Part shown: piece by piece, positions 26,069-34,219 of the stretch
How the letters are laid out: every line of letters begins with the position of its first letter
Position numbering within the stretch: position 1 is the stretch's first letter
From: CAZSAT01 sp964604675
GTDB taxonomy: Bacteria > Myxococcota_A > UBA796 > CAJQPC01
Length of the DNA: 36,567 nucleotides
Assembly (NCBI GenBank): GCA_964604675.1
Contig: CAZSAT010000073.1
Location: forward strand, 1-36,567
Reading direction: 5' to 3'
Made by a program: the position numbers and the translations under genes
Notes under the pieces: model-generated
Databases searched by the model: none
What the model was told of the DNA's origin: nothing
What the model saw: the letters and a program-made list of their open reading frames with translations, nothing else

Positions 26069-26595
26069 ACCTCGGCGGCGCCCTCTTTCGCGCACGCAGC
26101 TGGCTCCCCCTGCCTCTGCTGGCAGGCCAGCTGGCGGCGGCGCCATCGTCGGTCTGGTGGCCGGCGATCTGGATCGTGCTGGCGGGTGAGTCCCTGCGGC
26201 TCTGGGCGGTGGGGCACATCGGTCCCGCCTCCCGAACGCGCGATGACGGCACGCCCAGGGTGGTCGATGCCGGTCCCTACGGCCGCCTTCGAAACCCGCT
26301 CTACGTCGGCAACTGGCTGATGTGGGTCGGAGTCGGCGCCCTGTCCGGTCTCCTCTGGGCGGGTGTCTGGGCGATCTGGATGGCCGTCCAGGTGCACCTG
26401 ATCGTGCTCTGGGAGGAGCGGAACCTCACCGGCGGACTGGGGGACGCCTACGCGGCCTACCGGGAGCGCGTGCCCCGTTGGCTTCCGCTGGGACCCGGTG
26501 GGGCGAGCGGGTGGAACGTGCGGGTGGCGCTGGCGAGCGAGCGTTCGACCCTGGTGGCGGTGGTCGTGGTGCTGGCGCTCTTCGGGCTTCGCTGA
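26065..26595 (+). CDS. Isoprenylcysteine carboxyl methyltransferase-type membrane methyltransferase, CTG start
   Basis: 176 residues if read from CTG 26065, which overlaps the TPR gene's stop (CTGA) in the same geometry as the many GTGA overlaps here. No ATG, GTG or TTG is in frame until GTG 26176, which falls inside a membrane helix and drops the family-like N-terminus NLGGALFRARSWLPLPLLAG. The core has ESLRLWAVGHIGPASRTRD, VVDAGPYGRLRNPLYVGN (RNPxYxGN motif) and EERNL with YAAYRERVPRWLP. Relatives are ICMT/PEMT-type membrane enzymes that use S-adenosylmethionine; the bacterial substrate (lipid or protein) is unknown. Family sure; start codon inferred. Confidence 0.8.
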   Translation: MNLGGALFRARSWLPLPLLAGQLAAAPSSVWWPAIWIVLAGESLRLWAVGHIGPASRTRDDGTPRVVDAGPYGRLRNPLYVGNWLMWVGVGALSGLLWAGVWAIWMAVQVHLIVLWEERNLTGGLGDAYAAYRERVPRWLPLGPGGASGWNVRVALASERSTLVAVVVVLALFGLR

Positions 26596-26602
26596 CCGAG
26601 GG

Positions 26603-27553
26603 TCAGAGGATGTCGCGCGTGCCAAGGCGTGTCTGCAGGCTCGCGCCCAGCGCTCCGAGGCACAGCGGCAGCGCGAGCAGCCATCCCACCCAGGGGATCT
26701 GACCGAGGAACGTCAACACGACCACGCCGACGAGGAACGCGAGCCACCGGCGGGTGCCGCCTTCACCGAGCGGGAGCCGGTCGCCTGCGGCCTGGCAGAG
26801 GCCCACGAAGCCGAGCATGGCGGCCAGCGTGAGCGTGACGGCGAGGAAGAGCGCCACCGGCACGCCGGCGATGGTCACCGTGAAGAAGAGCATCAACAGG
26901 GCCGCGAGCGGCACGAGCACGAAGCCCGCTGCCACCGAGGTGAACGGGTGCTGATCCAGCTGACGAGCCACGTTGTCGACATGACGCGGAAACATGCCGA
27001 CCACCATCACGCCAGCTCCGGCCAGGGCGAGCAGCAGGACGAGCTTTCGCGCCAGGCCCGTCACGAGATCGGTGTTGCTTGCCAGGCTGCCGACGCCTGG
27101 GCTGGGGATCAAGGTCTCACTGCCCTCGCCCAGGGTCACGCGGTTCCCGTCGATCTTGCCGCCCTCGTGCACGAGCACGCGTCCGCCGAAGCTCACGGCG
27201 TCGCCTTCGACATGGGCGCCGTGGTGGACGATGACGTCGCTCCCGAAGGAGACGGCCGAACCGAGCACGCGACCATGCACCTCGACCGGGCCGGCGACGG
27301 CCACGGCCTCCGGTACGGTCTCGCCAGCGGCGACCACCACGCCGCCCGTGCCAGCTGGCGTTGGCGTGGACCGGGCGAGGTGCCGCTCGACATCGAGCTC
27401 GGAGAGCCGCGCCTCGGCCTCGGCGAGGCGAGACTCCGAGCGCTCCAGGCGCGCCTCCAGCTCCGCGAGGCGTTCTTCGGTGGCCTCCTGACCGGTTCCG
27501 ACCACCGGCGCCTCGGCGCTCGCAAGAGCGCCGAAGAGGAGAAACGCGGTCAC
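26603..27553 (-). CDS. Bactofilin-like beta-helix and membrane protein
   Basis: 316 residues from GTG 27553 (GTGA overlap with the anti-sigma gene). A signal-like start (TAFLLFGALASAEA) precedes a coiled coil (EERLAELEARLERSESRLAE). Residues about 70-150 are short beta repeats (VAVAGPVEVHGRVLGSAVSF; VIVHHGAHVEGDAVSFGGRV) of the polymer-forming bactofilin/LbH type. Four or so membrane helices follow (LVLLLALAGAGVMVVGMF; SVAAGFVLVPLAALLMLFF). Similar beta-helix/membrane proteins are common beside anti-sigma genes in deltaproteobacteria and may be envelope stress effectors. That role is an inference from the operon. Confidence 0.75.
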   Translation of the reverse strand: MTAFLLFGALASAEAPVVGTGQEATEERLAELEARLERSESRLAEAEARLSELDVERHLARSTPTPAGTGGVVVAAGETVPEAVAVAGPVEVHGRVLGSAVSFGSDVIVHHGAHVEGDAVSFGGRVLVHEGGKIDGNRVTLGEGSETLIPSPGVGSLASNTDLVTGLARKLVLLLALAGAGVMVVGMFPRHVDNVARQLDQHPFTSVAAGFVLVPLAALLMLFFTVTIAGVPVALFLAVTLTLAAMLGFVGLCQAAGDRLPLGEGGTRRWLAFLVGVVVLTFLGQIPWVGWLLALPLCLGALGASLQTRLGTRDIL

Positions 27554-28044
27554 CGCGCTCGCTCCCAGAGCCCACGCACACGCCGCACGCCCAGGACCCC
27601 GCCCAGCAGCAAGCCGAGCCCGCCGACGACGATGCTCCAGGCCGGCAGCAGCTGGAGTTGTTCGTGCACCACGGTCGTGCCCGTGGCCACGGCCAACGAC
27701 GCGGACGCGGCTTCGGTCACGAGCGCAAGCGGGTCGCCGAGGGCCACGAACAGCAGAGCTGCCGCCGCCATCAGTCCCGTGGCGACCCAGATCTCCGAGG
27801 GAGCCTGCGACCTTGGACGTTGGGACTGCTCAGCCAGCACGGCCGCCTCGATCCGACCCGTGAGGTCCTCCGGCACGACCGGGTCATCGACCGATGCCCA
27901 CGCGCTGGCCAGTGGGTCGGTCACTGCTGCCTGGGCCGCACACCGCGCACAAGCATCGAGGTGGACGGCCACGTCCGTCGCCGCCGCGAGCTCCAGATCA
28001 CCTTCGACGAAGCGCCGAAGCAGGTCGTCGCCTACGTGGCTCAC
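27550..28044 (-). CDS. Zinc-finger (ZAS-type) anti-sigma factor
   Basis: 164 residues from GTG 28044 (GTGA overlap with the sigma gene). The N-terminus has the ZAS pattern His28-x3-Cys32-x2-Cys35 (VHLDACARC) after a helix LLRRFVEGDLELAAATD. Two membrane helices follow (EIWVATGLMAAAALLFVALG and WSIVVGGLGLLLGGVLGV). Such proteins hold their ECF sigma factor at the inner membrane and release it on an envelope or redox signal. The order sigma, anti-sigma, membrane effector is typical. No protease-cleavage site or extra sensor domain is apparent in the short region between the helices. Confidence 0.85.
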   Translation of the reverse strand: MSHVGDDLLRRFVEGDLELAAATDVAVHLDACARCAAQAAVTDPLASAWASVDDPVVPEDLTGRIEAAVLAEQSQRPRSQAPSEIWVATGLMAAAALLFVALGDPLALVTEAASASLAVATGTTVVHEQLQLLPAWSIVVGGLGLLLGGVLGVRRVRGLWERAR

Positions 28045-28598
28045 CCGTCCTCCTCCCCGTAGAGCGCGCGGAGCTTCTTCCTCGCGCGGAAGATGCGGTT
28101 CATCACCGTGCCGATGGGGATGTCCAACAGCTCCGCGATCTCGCGGTACTTCAGGTGTTGGAAGTGGTAGAGCACGAGCACCTCACGGTACAGCTCGGGG
28201 AGCTCGTCGAGCGCCGCATGGAGGCGGCTCGCGCGCATGCTGCGATCGACGTTGTCCGACGGAAGCGGGCGGTGGTCCTGGACCTCTCGCGCGGGTGCCG
28301 GAGCCACCCTCTTGCGGCGACGGTACTCGTCGATGCACGTGTTCCGGGCGATGCCGAAGACCCACGTGGAGAAGCGCCAGCGGGCGTCGTAGCGGTGGAG
28401 GTTCCGCATCACCTTCAACAGGGTGTCCTGGGTGGCGTCGCGCGCGTCCTGGTCGTTCCGCAGCATGCGGAGGCAGAAGCGGTACACCGGCGGCGTGAAC
28501 TCGTCGACCAACCACGACTGGGACTCCGCGTCGCCCGCAACGGCAGCGAGGATGTGCTCTTGGGTGTGGTCACGACCTTGATGAAGCTGAAGGGCCAG
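28041..28598 (-). CDS. ECF sigma factor (sigma-70 family), probable CTG start
   Basis: 185 residues from CTG 28598, chosen for a perfect AAGGAG eight bases upstream. The next usual candidate (TTG 28511) would remove the first helix of sigma region 2 (EHILAAVAGDAESQSWLVDE), which ECF factors need. Region 2 continues FCLRMLRNDQDARDATQDTL to STWVFGIARNTCIDEYRRRK; region 4 is ALDELPELYREVLVLYHFQH to TVMNRIFRARKKLRALYG. It directs RNA polymerase to stress or envelope genes while its anti-sigma, encoded next, holds it back. Autoregulation is usual for the class but no promoter motif was proved. Confidence 0.9.
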   Translation of the reverse strand: MALQLHQGRDHTQEHILAAVAGDAESQSWLVDEFTPPVYRFCLRMLRNDQDARDATQDTLLKVMRNLHRYDARWRFSTWVFGIARNTCIDEYRRRKRVAPAPAREVQDHRPLPSDNVDRSMRASRLHAALDELPELYREVLVLYHFQHLKYREIAELLDIPIGTVMNRIFRARKKLRALYGEEDG

Positions 28599-28606
28599 CG
28601 TCGGTG

Positions 28607-28612
28607 CTCCTT
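28607..28612 (-). promoter_or_regulatory. Strong ribosome-binding site deciding the CTG start
   Basis: AAGGAG on the minus strand, eight bases before CTG 28598. No other Shine-Dalgarno-like site fits a usual start codon in this frame, and a TAA stop lies just upstream (overlapping the site), so translation in this frame must begin after it. Confidence 0.65.
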
Positions 28613-28782
28613 ACGGCGGGGATTCGCGTGTCACTACGCGCGCGCTGGGGCGTGTATTTCATGCTGGGCACAAGAGCTCCAGCGGAATCTGCTGGATCGT
28701 GCTGTGCGAGCGGCACGGCGTGCCGATGAGGTAGCGGCAGCGGTGACCGCGGTGGTAGGTTGCTTCCTGGGAGTTCAGCCGG
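28613..28782. promoter_or_regulatory. Divergent intergenic region with two small inverted repeats
   Basis: Separates the sigma operon (minus) from the TPR gene (plus) and should hold promoters for both. It contains CCAGC/GCTGG around seven bases (28679-28695) and CGGCAC/GTGCCG around three bases (28711-28725). These could be operators or small hairpins. No clear -35/-10 pair could be assigned by eye. Confidence 0.35.
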
Positions 28783-30156
28783 ATGGACAAGACCCGGAAG
28801 CTGCGTCGGTACCAGAAGAAGGACTACAGCCAGCTTGTGGACTTCCCGGTGGAGATCGTCGGCCGCGACGGCATCGTGCGCCGGTACACCTTCGAGGCGA
28901 GCGTGAGGCTCTACCAGCGTCGCATCGCGTCGGCCTCGAACCGCTACGAGGACGAGGAAGTCGTCAAGGCGGAGGTGCTCCACTGCCGCCGCCGGATCGA
29001 GCAGCTGCGCTTCTCGTACTTCCAGCGCTACGGCTGGACCTCGCTGCACAAGGACAACAGCCTCGCTGCGCTCGCGGGCGAGTTCGCTGGAGAGATCGCG
29101 GCCTTCCTCCGTCGGTTCTACGGCGCGCACGGCGAGCCCGAGCGGCTGGAGGTCCAGTGGGTGGAGGACGGCGCCCACGAGGTGGTCTTCTTCGTAGGAG
29201 GGGATGGGGTCAGCTACCTGCTCTACCTCTTCAAGTTCGCCACCCACGACGACTGCGAGGCACGTGACAAGTTCTTCGAGCTGCTGCAGTTGCTGCGTTC
29301 GGCCCGCGGCGAGGGCGTCGAGCGGCTCGCGGCCTTCCACCACAGCGCGGACTGTGGCCTGGTGCTCACCGGAACGGGTGTCGTCACACCGGCCGACCTC
29401 GGTGAGGACGGGCACGACGGGGAGGAACTCGACCAGTTCTTCGTAGGGCGGCAGCGTCCCGATGCCTACTCCCAGGCCCTGGCTCTGTTGTCGGACGGCG
29501 ACGCGGAAGCGGCCCTGGCCCGCTTCGAGCTGGCGGCCACCGGAAACCCCTTCCTCCGTCCCGCGTACATCGGCATGGCCGTGGTCGCCGACGCGCTCGG
29601 GCACGTGGAGGCGGCCGAGATGGCGTGCCAGATGGGCCTGCACTACTTCCCGGAAGACCCCGCCCTGCTGTACCACCACGGCCTGTCGCGGTTCCGGCAA
29701 GGCGACGCACAAGCCGCGCGTCAGCACCTGGTGGCGGCCCTCGGGGTCGACGAGAAGTGCTTCCCGGCGCACTTCCTGTTGGGCGTCATCGACCTCGCCG
29801 AGGGCAGCTACCTCGCGGCACGGGATCGGCTGGTTGCGGCCGAGCAGCACGCACGCCCCGAGGACGGAGAGGCCGTCGCCGCCACCGCGCAGGTGGTGCT
29901 TCGGCTCCGCTTGCGTCGGATGCTGCTCCTGGGGAGCGCGCTCATGGCGGTGGGGGGCGCCGCAGGGCTGGCGCTCGGCCTGTCCCTTGCCCCGTGGTTG
30001 TTGGGCGTGGCCGTCGGCGGCGGCTTGCTGGGCACCGTCGGCTTCCGCTTCTCGCTCTCGCGCACGCTGGCACGACCTGGCCAGCCGTCGGTTCGGCTCG
30101 CGCCCCCGGAAGCGCCGGGTCGTGCGCGCCGTGGGCGCGACGCGAAGCTCGCGTAG
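28783..30156 (+). CDS. TPR protein with C-terminal membrane hairpin
   Basis: 457 residues from ATG with GGGAG nine bases upstream. Residues 1-220 form an unrecognised domain rich in Tyr, Arg and Glu (RRYQKKDYSQLVDFPVEIVG; RFSYFQRYGWTSLHKDNSLA). Residues about 230-375 hold TPR-like units (YSQALALLSDGDAEAALARF; FPEDPALLYHHGLSRFRQGD). Near residues 383-425 two hydrophobic helices (MLLLGSALMAVGGAAGLALG; APWLLGVAVGGGLLGTVGF) form a tail anchor, then a basic C-terminus. It would face the cytoplasm on the inner membrane. It precedes the glycosyltransferase cluster by 25 bases, so it may be cotranscribed, but a role in glycan synthesis is only suggested by position. Confidence 0.8.
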   Translation: MDKTRKLRRYQKKDYSQLVDFPVEIVGRDGIVRRYTFEASVRLYQRRIASASNRYEDEEVVKAEVLHCRRRIEQLRFSYFQRYGWTSLHKDNSLAALAGEFAGEIAAFLRRFYGAHGEPERLEVQWVEDGAHEVVFFVGGDGVSYLLYLFKFATHDDCEARDKFFELLQLLRSARGEGVERLAAFHHSADCGLVLTGTGVVTPADLGEDGHDGEELDQFFVGRQRPDAYSQALALLSDGDAEAALARFELAATGNPFLRPAYIGMAVVADALGHVEAAEMACQMGLHYFPEDPALLYHHGLSRFRQGDAQAARQHLVAALGVDEKCFPAHFLLGVIDLAEGSYLAARDRLVAAEQHARPEDGEAVAATAQVVLRLRLRRMLLLGSALMAVGGAAGLALGLSLAPWLLGVAVGGGLLGTVGFRFSLSRTLARPGQPSVRLAPPEAPGRARRGRDAKLA

Positions 30157-30181
30157 GCCGCGCTCGGGATAGGTCGCTCCC

Positions 30182-31036
30182 ATGAGCTTGGGACGCGTCT
30201 ACGTTCGCGCGCCGAACCACCTCGGAGACGGCGTCATGGCGCGGGCAGCCATCGCGGCGCTCGCAGCGGCCAGCGCGCGGGTCGTCGTGGCGGCTCCGCC
30301 CTTCGGTCCCACGCTCTACCGGGACCTCGGCGTGGCAGTCGTCGAGCGCGGCCACGTCCCCCCGGCCGACGTGGCGGTGTTGTTCGCGCCCTCGTTCCGA
30401 GCCGCTTGGGAGGCGCGCGGGGTGCGGCGGCGTGTGGGGTTGACCACCGATCGCCGAGGCCTGCTGCTGACCGACCGGGTTCGCCCGCTCGGTGGGCACC
30501 GAAGCGAGGACTACGCAGCGTTGGTGGAGGCCATCGGCGTCGAGGTGGGGGCGGCCCCACCCTACCTGCCCACCGACGACGAGCGGAGGGACGTCGAGGT
30601 ACCCGACCAGCACACCGCTCTGGTGCCCTTGAGCCCGTCCGGCGCCACGGTCATGTGGACCGGGTTCGAGGTGCTCGGCGGTCTGGTGCCCCACCCCGTG
30701 GTGTACACGGGCCCCGGGGAGCACCTCGACACGCGCCACCAGGTGATCGCCAACCTGCCGCTGGGCCAGCTCGCGGCGCACTTCGAGCGCGCCGCGGTGG
30801 TCGTCAGCAACGACTCCGGCCTCTCCCACTTCGCTCGAGCGGTGGGCATCCCCACGGTCGTGGTCTTCGGCAGCACGGTGCCGGCGCAGACTGGAGCCGG
30901 CGGCAGCACCGCGGTGGAGGGGCCGTCGCCGTCCTGCCGACCCTGCTACCGGAAGCGCTGCAGCCGGCCCACCGTGGAGTGCCTCGACATCCCGGTGGAG
31001 CGCGTGCTCGCAGCGGTCGAGGAGCTTCGAGGGTGA
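30182..31036 (+). CDS. Glycosyltransferase family 9 (heptosyltransferase-like)
   Basis: 284 residues from ATG. GT-B fold with family 9 marks: VRAPNHLGDGVMARAAIAAL near the N-terminus (NxLGDxVM pattern), LVPLSPSGATVMW, and the donor-binding segment VVVSNDSGLSHFARAVGIPT then VVFGST. It ends with the Cys-rich CRPCYRKRCSRPTVECL typical of lipopolysaccharide heptosyltransferases of the WaaF type. These enzymes add heptose to the lipid A core in the cytoplasm. It is shorter than usual (about 340 residues), with a compact first domain. It overlaps the next gene by GTGA, so it starts the coupled glycosyltransferase set. Confidence 0.85.
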   Translation: MSLGRVYVRAPNHLGDGVMARAAIAALAAASARVVVAAPPFGPTLYRDLGVAVVERGHVPPADVAVLFAPSFRAAWEARGVRRRVGLTTDRRGLLLTDRVRPLGGHRSEDYAALVEAIGVEVGAAPPYLPTDDERRDVEVPDQHTALVPLSPSGATVMWTGFEVLGGLVPHPVVYTGPGEHLDTRHQVIANLPLGQLAAHFERAAVVVSNDSGLSHFARAVGIPTVVVFGSTVPAQTGAGGSTAVEGPSPSCRPCYRKRCSRPTVECLDIPVERVLAAVEELRG

Positions 31037-32070
31037 TCCATCTCGTCACCCTCGACTTCCCGCCACTCTTCGACGGAGGGATCGCCAGCTGGACGCTGGA
31101 CCTGGCCATGGGGCTGAGCGAAGCGGGCGAGTCCGTCACCGTGCACGCCAAGTCCGGTCGCGGTGCGCGCGGCTTCGACCGCGGCATGCCCTTCACGGTG
31201 CGGCGGATCGAGGGCCGGAGCTGGCGCCGCTTCCAGGGCCTCTGGGTGGCGGCGCAGGTTCCGATAGCGCTCGAGACGGGGGATGCCGTGGTGTATGCCA
31301 CGTGGCGGCTCGCCACGGTGCTGGCCCCGCGACTGGCGGGCCGTCATCGGCAGCTGGTGGCGTTCCATGGCTCGGACCTGAGCCGCCTGACCGACACGCC
31401 AGCGGCCCTGACCCGCGTGCTTGCGGCGGTCGATGGTGCCTTGCCCGTGAGCGGCTTCCTGGCCGAGCTCCTCGAGGACCACGGTCGGCTGGCGCAGCCG
31501 ATGCCGATGCCGGTTCCCGTCGGACCCCAGCCGCCCGTCATGGATCCGCCCAGCAGCCTGATCGCCGTGGCGCGGCTCAACCGGTTGAAGGGCATCGATC
31601 GCGTGCTGCGGATCGCACGTGCGCTGGACTGGCCCCTCACTGTGGTGGGAGACGGCCCCGCACGGGAGCAGCTCGAAGTGGACGCGCGCGCGCTGCAGGT
31701 GGACGCTGAGTTCACGGGCCGCCTGCCTCGGAGCCACGTGCTGGAGCGCTTCCGCGGCCAGGGCGCAGCCCTCTTGCTGCCGCGTTCCGACGGCGACGGC
31801 ACCGGCGCAGAGGGCTTCGGCGCCGTCCTGTTGGAGGCGATGGGGCAGGGGACTCCAGCGGTGGGGTGCCGCACCGGTGGCGTGGTGGAGGCGGTCGGAC
31901 CGGGTCTGATCCTCGACGACCCCGACGACGCGGAACGCTCGGCCGACCAGCTGCGCGCCTGGCACGATGGCTCACGAGGACTGGAAGGCTGGCGGTGGGT
32001 GCGTGGCCATCACGGTCGGGAGGCCGCGGTGGGACACCTGCTCGAACAGCTGCTGGGACGGTCGGCGTGA
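31033..32070 (+). CDS. Glycosyltransferase family 4-type (GT-B)
   Basis: 345 residues from GTG 31033 (GTGA overlap). The N-terminal domain opens VIHLVTLDFPPLFDGGIASW, the Gly-Gly-containing acceptor loop of GT4 enzymes. The C-terminal domain has LIAVARLNRLKGIDRVLRIA, LTVVGDGPAREQLE, FTGRLPRSHVLERF and the donor-site EGFGAVLLEAMGQGTPAVGC (E-x7-E). Such retaining enzymes use nucleotide sugars to build lipopolysaccharide or exopolysaccharide at the inner face of the membrane. Sugar and acceptor cannot be told from sequence. The N-terminal half is somewhat short. Confidence 0.88.
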   Translation: MIHLVTLDFPPLFDGGIASWTLDLAMGLSEAGESVTVHAKSGRGARGFDRGMPFTVRRIEGRSWRRFQGLWVAAQVPIALETGDAVVYATWRLATVLAPRLAGRHRQLVAFHGSDLSRLTDTPAALTRVLAAVDGALPVSGFLAELLEDHGRLAQPMPMPVPVGPQPPVMDPPSSLIAVARLNRLKGIDRVLRIARALDWPLTVVGDGPAREQLEVDARALQVDAEFTGRLPRSHVLERFRGQGAALLLPRSDGDGTGAEGFGAVLLEAMGQGTPAVGCRTGGVVEAVGPGLILDDPDDAERSADQLRAWHDGSRGLEGWRWVRGHHGREAAVGHLLEQLLGRSA

Positions 32071-33137
32071 TCGAGGTCCTGCACCTGTACCGGCCCACCG
32101 TGCCCAGCGTGCGCGCGCAGTCCATCCAGGTGCTCGGGACCTGCCACGGTCTCGCTTCGAACGGCTGCCGCGTCACGCTGCTTGCGCAGGGGAGCGGTTC
32201 GGTCACCAACGCACTCGCGGCACACGATCTGGAGCCCGTCGCGAACCTGGACCTTCGGCTGGGTCCGGCCGACAACCCTGCCCTTGCCGGGTGGTGGTTC
32301 CGCGGCCAGGTGGCGTCGTGGCTCCACCGCACGCGGGGCACCAGGCGGGTCGTGTTCGCGCGCGCCAAGCGCTACGCCGATCAGCTCCGTTCGCTCCCGG
32401 TGAAGGTGCCCCTGGTGCTCGAGGCGCACGAGGTGGACAGCGCCCAGCTGCGGGAGCGCGGCCTGCCGAGCGAGGGCGCGCGCGCCCTCGAGGCGCGGGT
32501 GCTGGCGCGAAGTGCGGCGGTGGTCACCAACTGTGCCGGCACCCTGGAGCTGCTGAGGGCCACCCACCCCGACCTTCCACCCTGCACGGCCGTGCACAAC
32601 GCCACGGCCGCTTCCCGTGTCCGGAAGCACCGGCCGAGCTCACCCTCGGTCGTGGGCTACGCTGGAAGCCTGAGGGCCTACAAGGGGCGCACGACGCTGG
32701 TCGCCGCCGCGCGGACGCTGGCTGACGAGGTGCGGGTCGAGCTGGTCGGTGGCAGCGCGGACGAACGGGCCTCGCTCGTGCACCAGGGGCTGCACCTGGT
32801 GGGGGAGGTGCCTTACCAGGACGTCCCGGATCGCCTGGCGACCTGGGCGGGCGCGCTGTTGCCCCTGGACGACGACCTGTTCGGGCGCCACCTCTGCAAC
32901 CCCCTGAAGCTGTGGGACTACCTGGCTGTCGGTGTCCCGGTGGTGGCCGCGGACCTGCCGAGCGTTCGGGAGGTGCTGGGCGATCGCGAGGCGGCCTGGT
33001 TCCGCCCGCAGAACCCGGAGAGTCTCGTGGCGGCGATGCGCCGCGTGGCCCGAGGCGAACAGCCGGGTGTCCAGCGGCTCCGGACGTGGGGCGACCGCGC
33101 CCGGGAGTTGATGGCCGTCCTGGAGTCGGTGACGTGA
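32067..33137 (+). CDS. Glycosyltransferase (GT-B, GT4-like)
   Basis: 356 residues from GTG 32067 (GTGA overlap). It begins VIEVLHLYRPTVPSVRAQSI with a Gln-Ser acceptor loop, then LVLEAHEVDSAQLRERGLPS and VVTNCAGTLELLRATHPDLP. The second domain has VVGYAGSLRAYKGRTTLVAA, VELVGGSADE, GEVPYQDVPDRLATW and a C-terminal donor segment CNPLKLWDYLAVGVPVVAAD; the first acidic residue of the usual E-x7-E is not clear. This resembles the NPLKLFEYMA-type GT4 group of capsule and exopolysaccharide clusters. It most likely adds one sugar to a surface glycan. Confidence 0.85.
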   Translation: MIEVLHLYRPTVPSVRAQSIQVLGTCHGLASNGCRVTLLAQGSGSVTNALAAHDLEPVANLDLRLGPADNPALAGWWFRGQVASWLHRTRGTRRVVFARAKRYADQLRSLPVKVPLVLEAHEVDSAQLRERGLPSEGARALEARVLARSAAVVTNCAGTLELLRATHPDLPPCTAVHNATAASRVRKHRPSSPSVVGYAGSLRAYKGRTTLVAAARTLADEVRVELVGGSADERASLVHQGLHLVGEVPYQDVPDRLATWAGALLPLDDDLFGRHLCNPLKLWDYLAVGVPVVAADLPSVREVLGDREAAWFRPQNPESLVAAMRRVARGEQPGVQRLRTWGDRARELMAVLESVT

Positions 33138-34219
33138 CCTGGCACTACTGGCTCCGGTACTACCCGACCCTGACCGAGACCTTCGTCTACGACGAGGCGC
33201 GTGGCTTGATCGAGGGCGGGCACCGTGTGCGCGCGCTGGCCATCGGTTCGCGCGACGACGGGGCGGAGACGCAAGGGCCGGGTTGGACGGTGCTCCATCC
33301 GCCTTCCTACCGGGAGGTGGTGGCCTCGTCCGCGAAGCTGGCACTGAGCTCCCGGGGGCGCGCGGCGGCGCGGTGGCTGGGCCGACACCAGCGCACGAAG
33401 CAGGTTGCCAAGGCCCTCTGGGCCGCCACGACGCTCGACCCGGCGGACCGGGTGCACGTGCACTTCGCGGGCGAGGCGGCGGAGTGGGCCCGCGCCGCCT
33501 GGATGGCGACAGGTGTGCCCTATGGCGTGACGGTGCACGCCGCGGACCTGTACAAGCCGCGGCCGTCCCTGGCGGCCGTGTTGGAGGGCGCTCGCGTCGT
33601 GGTGACCATCTCGCGCTTCAACCAGCGGGTCCTGCGTGAGCGCTACGGCTTCGAGAGCCACCTCGTGCGTTGTGGCATCGACCAAGCGGCCTGGCCGCGG
33701 GTCGATGCGGGCGCGTCGCGTCGCATCCTCTCGGTCGGGCGACCGGTGCCCAAGAAGGGCTTCGACCTGCTGCTGGAGGCCGTCGAGCAGCTCGAAGATG
33801 CCCAGCTCGATCTCGTTGGCGGGGCCACGTCCGAGCTCGCTGGCGTGACCGCGCATGGGCCGCTGAAGCGCTCGCAGGTCGCGGCGCTCGTCGGGCGGGC
33901 AGGGGTGTTTGCGCTGCCGTGCCGCACCGGCCCCGACGGAGACCGTGACGGGCTCCCCGTCGCGATGATGGAGGCGATGGCCGCCGGCATCCCAGTCGTC
34001 ACCACCCGCCTGCCTGGCCTCTCGGAGCTGGTGGACGAGCGGTGTGGCTGGGTGGTTCCCCAGGAGGACGTGCACGCACTCCGGGACGCCCTGGCCGATG
34101 CGCTCGGGCGACCGGAAGAGCGCCGCCGACGCGGTGAGCGCGCCCGGGAGCGCATCGCCCGGCGCTTCTCCCTGGCCGGGCAGGTGTCCGGGCTGCAGCG
34201 TGCCTGGCAGGGAGCGTGA
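33134..34219 (+). CDS. Glycosyltransferase family 4 (colanic-acid/WcaL-like)
   Basis: 361 residues from GTG 33134 (GTGA overlap). The start WHYWLRYYPTLTETFVYDEA has the conserved PxxTETFV motif of WcaL/AmsK-like enzymes. VHVHFAGEAAEWARAAWMAT and VTVHAADLYKPRP follow. The donor domain has ILSVGRPVPKKGFDLLLEAV, LDLVGG, and the segment DGLPVAMMEAMAAGIPVVTT with the E and G residues expected. Relatives finish exopolysaccharide repeat units at the cytoplasmic face. It is the last glycosyltransferase of the coupled series, and it overlaps the methyltransferase-like gene. Confidence 0.9.
   Translation: MTWHYWLRYYPTLTETFVYDEARGLIEGGHRVRALAIGSRDDGAETQGPGWTVLHPPSYREVVASSAKLALSSRGRAAARWLGRHQRTKQVAKALWAATTLDPADRVHVHFAGEAAEWARAAWMATGVPYGVTVHAADLYKPRPSLAAVLEGARVVVTISRFNQRVLRERYGFESHLVRCGIDQAAWPRVDAGASRRILSVGRPVPKKGFDLLLEAVEQLEDAQLDLVGGATSELAGVTAHGPLKRSQVAALVGRAGVFALPCRTGPDGDRDGLPVAMMEAMAAGIPVVTTRLPGLSELVDERCGWVVPQEDVHALRDALADALGRPEERRRRGERARERIARRFSLAGQVSGLQRAWQGA

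Noticed and set aside
26592..26606. CTGACC/GGTCAG palindrome between convergent genes
   Set aside because: It mostly reflects the two facing TGA stop codons; the stem is short and no T-run follows.
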